This document shows, in pieces, positions 44,643 to 46,335 of a stretch of 46,335 nt of DNA. Both the position numbers and the translations under genes were made by a program. Position 1 is the first letter of the stretch; every line of letters begins with the position of its first letter. Below the pieces are notes generated by a model. That model searched no databases, had not been told where the DNA came from, and saw nothing but the letters and a program-made list of their open reading frames with translations. This stretch comes from Aquariibacter sp964433315 (GTDB lineage Bacteria; Pseudomonadota; Gammaproteobacteria; Burkholderiales; Burkholderiaceae_C). The stretch is from assembly GCA_964433315.1 (NCBI GenBank), contig CAYSQO010000010.1, positions 1 to 46,335 on the forward strand, given 5' to 3'.

Positions 44643-46335
44643 TCAGGGCGCGCCGAGCTGCAGCACCAGGCCGGTGTCGCCGCGCGGCGCGTGCACCAGG
44701 CCCAGGTAGAGCGGGCCCAGGCCGGTGTCGGCCCCCAGGAAGATCGAGAAGCCGCTGCGCAGCTCGCCGAGCCGGATGTCGCGGCGTTCGCGCCAGGCAT
44801 TGCCCAGCTCGGCCGAGGCGCCGGCGAAGAGGCCGCGGGTCAGGGCCGGCGGGCTCAGCCGGGCGTAGTAGACGGCGCGGCCGAAGAGGATCTGGTTGCC
44901 GTCGATCTGCCGCGGCTTGTAGCCCGAGAGCTGCTGGAAGCCGCCCAGCGCATCCAGGCCCTGCCCGCTGTTGCGGCCGTGGCCGCTGGCCAGCATCCGG
45001 CCCGAGACGGCCAGCACGTGGCGGTTGTCCAGGGTCCAGGCCTGGGTGGCCTCGGCCGCGATGCGGGTGAAGAGCTGGCTGCGGTCGGTGCTGGCCTGGT
45101 CGTCGAGGCGGCCGCCGGCCAGCTCGACCCGCGCCCGCCAGCCTTCCTGCGGAAAGCTCGCGAAGTCCAGCCGGTCGAAGGCCAGACGCAGGCGCAGGCC
45201 CTGTTCGCGCCGGGTGATGCCGCCGCGCAGGCCGTCGAAGGCCTCGCTGGCCACGACGACGCGGTCGCGCCAGCGCTCGCCGTATACGCCCAGCCGCAGT
45301 TCGCCCAGGGTGTCGATCGGCCGCCCGAGGTCCAGGCCCAGACGGCTGCGGGTGCGGCGGATCCGGCCGGTCTCCTCGCCCTCCGGGCCGTCGTAGGTCA
45401 GCACCTCCTCGCGGCCCAGGTCCAGCCCGGCCGCGGCGAACCAGCCGCCGAGCGGCGAGGCCTGCTCGCCGAGCGGGCGCAGGAGCTCGCTGGTCCAGGC
45501 AGGCTGGGTGCCGATCTGCAGCAGGTTGCGCCAGCTCATGCCGCTGTCGTCGAGCCAGGGGCGGTGGTGCAGCAGCTTCACGTTGAAGGCGCCCCGGCCG
45601 CTGAAGTCGGTGCGGAAGTCCAGGCCAGCGCGGAAATAGTCCGGGCCCCAGGCCTTCTCCTCGACGGTGAAGATCAGGCTGTCGCCATCGGCGCCGCGCA
45701 GCAGCTGGTAGTCGACCCGGGTGTAGTCGCCGGCGGCGGCCAGGCGGCGCACGTCGCGCTCGGCGGCGGCCACGTCGAAGCGGCGGCCGGCCTGGCTCTC
45801 CAGCAGGCCGGCGTAGCGCTCCGGGCGGGTCTGCTCGGAGCCGCTGAAGCCGACCCGGGCCAGCGCGCTGCGCGGCGGATCGCGGTCACCGCGGGCCTGG
45901 CGCCAGGCCGCGTAGGCGGCCTCGGGCAGGGCCAGGGCACGCAACGCCTCGAGCTGCTGCGCCGCCTGCTCCTCGCCGAGGGTGATGAAGGCCGGCGCCT
46001 CCTGGAAGTCCGCGGCCGTCAGCCGCCCCAGGTCGGGCGCGATCAGCAGGTCGCGGCGGGGATCCAGCCGCTCCAGGCTGCGCTGCACGTTCTGCTCGGT
46101 CAGGATGTTGATCATCTGCGCCGTCACCCCGAGCAGGGTGTCGAGCGACTCGCGCGGCTGCAGCGGGGTGCCGATGTTCACGGCGATGATCCGCTCGGCC
46201 CCCAGGCTGCGGGCCACGGCCACGGGCAGGTTGTCGACCAGGCCGCCGTCGCCGAGCAGGCGGCCGGCCACCTCGGTCGGGGCGAAGACCCCGGGCACGC
46301 TCATGCTCGAGCGCATGGCCAGCGCCAGGTCGCCG
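44643..46335 (-). CDS. Patatin/POTRA/beta-barrel protein (type Vd autotransporter-like), 5' end missing
   Basis: This gene runs off the right window edge; its open frame continues unbroken to 46335, so only the C-terminal ~564 residues are visible. It begins within the patatin phospholipase domain: SMSVPGVFAPTE and the catalytic-Asp motif DGGLVDNLPV are present, but the GxSxG nucleophile lies outside. A POTRA-like segment follows (ALARVGFSGSEQTRPERYAGLL then FDVAAAERDVRRLAAAGDYTRVDY). A long beta-rich region with alternating hydrophobic residues resembles a BamA/Omp85-type 16-strand barrel. This order matches PlpD-like type Vd secreted phospholipases. Confidence 0.86.
   Translation of the reverse strand, partial: GDLALAMRSSMSVPGVFAPTEVAGRLLGDGGLVDNLPVAVARSLGAERIIAVNIGTPLQPRESLDTLLGVTAQMINILTEQNVQRSLERLDPRRDLLIAPDLGRLTAADFQEAPAFITLGEEQAAQQLEALRALALPEAAYAAWRQARGDRDPPRSALARVGFSGSEQTRPERYAGLLESQAGRRFDVAAAERDVRRLAAAGDYTRVDYQLLRGADGDSLIFTVEEKAWGPDYFRAGLDFRTDFSGRGAFNVKLLHHRPWLDDSGMSWRNLLQIGTQPAWTSELLRPLGEQASPLGGWFAAAGLDLGREEVLTYDGPEGEETGRIRRTRSRLGLDLGRPIDTLGELRLGVYGERWRDRVVVASEAFDGLRGGITRREQGLRLRLAFDRLDFASFPQEGWRARVELAGGRLDDQASTDRSQLFTRIAAEATQAWTLDNRHVLAVSGRMLASGHGRNSGQGLDALGGFQQLSGYKPRQIDGNQILFGRAVYYARLSPPALTRGLFAGASAELGNAWRERRDIRLGELRSGFSIFLGADTGLGPLYLGLVHAPRGDTGLVLQLGAP

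Overview
The window is a GC-rich, densely packed chromosomal stretch from a betaproteobacterium. Burkholderiales of the Rubrivivax/Leptothrix/Ideonella type is the best guess, inferred from gene content and order (petABC-sspAB-tRNA-Thr; FAD/Fe-S oxidoreductase-HIT-DUF971-ubiE; ResBC beside cytochrome c4 and engB; an EpsD-to-exosortase B run). No rRNA, insertion sequence, integrase or CRISPR array is visible. About 39 protein genes and one tRNA are called; only the last gene is cut by the window edge.

Layout. (1) 1-4930: a Bcr/CflA-type exporter, a membrane-anchored DegS/HhoB-type protease divergent from a Nif3-family gene, pdxA, and convergent mscL. (2) 4931-9448: the cytochrome bc1 operon petABC ending in a double hairpin, then sspAB and tRNA-Thr(TGT). 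(3) 9462-17205: chrA, a CNNM/CorC-type membrane protein, a DciA-like protein, secA, argJ, and an intergenic region with three 49-bp hairpin repeats. (4) 17206-23020: a 1349-residue FAD/iron-sulfur oxidoreductase, a HIT protein, a DUF971 protein and ubiE. (5) 23122-31058: an exopolysaccharide/exosortase locus (EpsD-like lipoprotein, EpsE export protein, EpsF chain-length protein, EpsG kinase-like protein, exosortase B, an O-antigen ligase/polymerase-like protein, and a WecG/TagA glycosyltransferase that appears to carry a C-terminal STAS-like domain). Parts of it are less GC-rich than the flanks. (6) 31089-34207: the glutamate/aspartate ABC importer gltIJKL. (7) 34443-46335: yaeQ, an Atm1-type ABC exporter, an acyl-CoA thioesterase, msrPQ, the ResB/CcsB cytochrome c maturation pair, a cytochrome c4-like dihaem protein, engB, and the C-terminal part of a patatin/beta-barrel (type Vd) protein.

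How it fits together. Much of the window serves respiration and the cell envelope: bc1 complex, c-type cytochrome assembly (System II), a periplasmic dihaem cytochrome, quinone/menaquinone methylation (UbiE), protein export (SecA), periplasmic quality control (protease, MsrPQ) and polysaccharide export. The most distinctive parts are the exosortase B locus with its unusual glycosyltransferase fusion, and the 49-bp repeat array in which different stem sequences preserve the same hairpin at an exact period. No PEP-CTERM substrate protein is encoded here, so the exosortase target must lie elsewhere.
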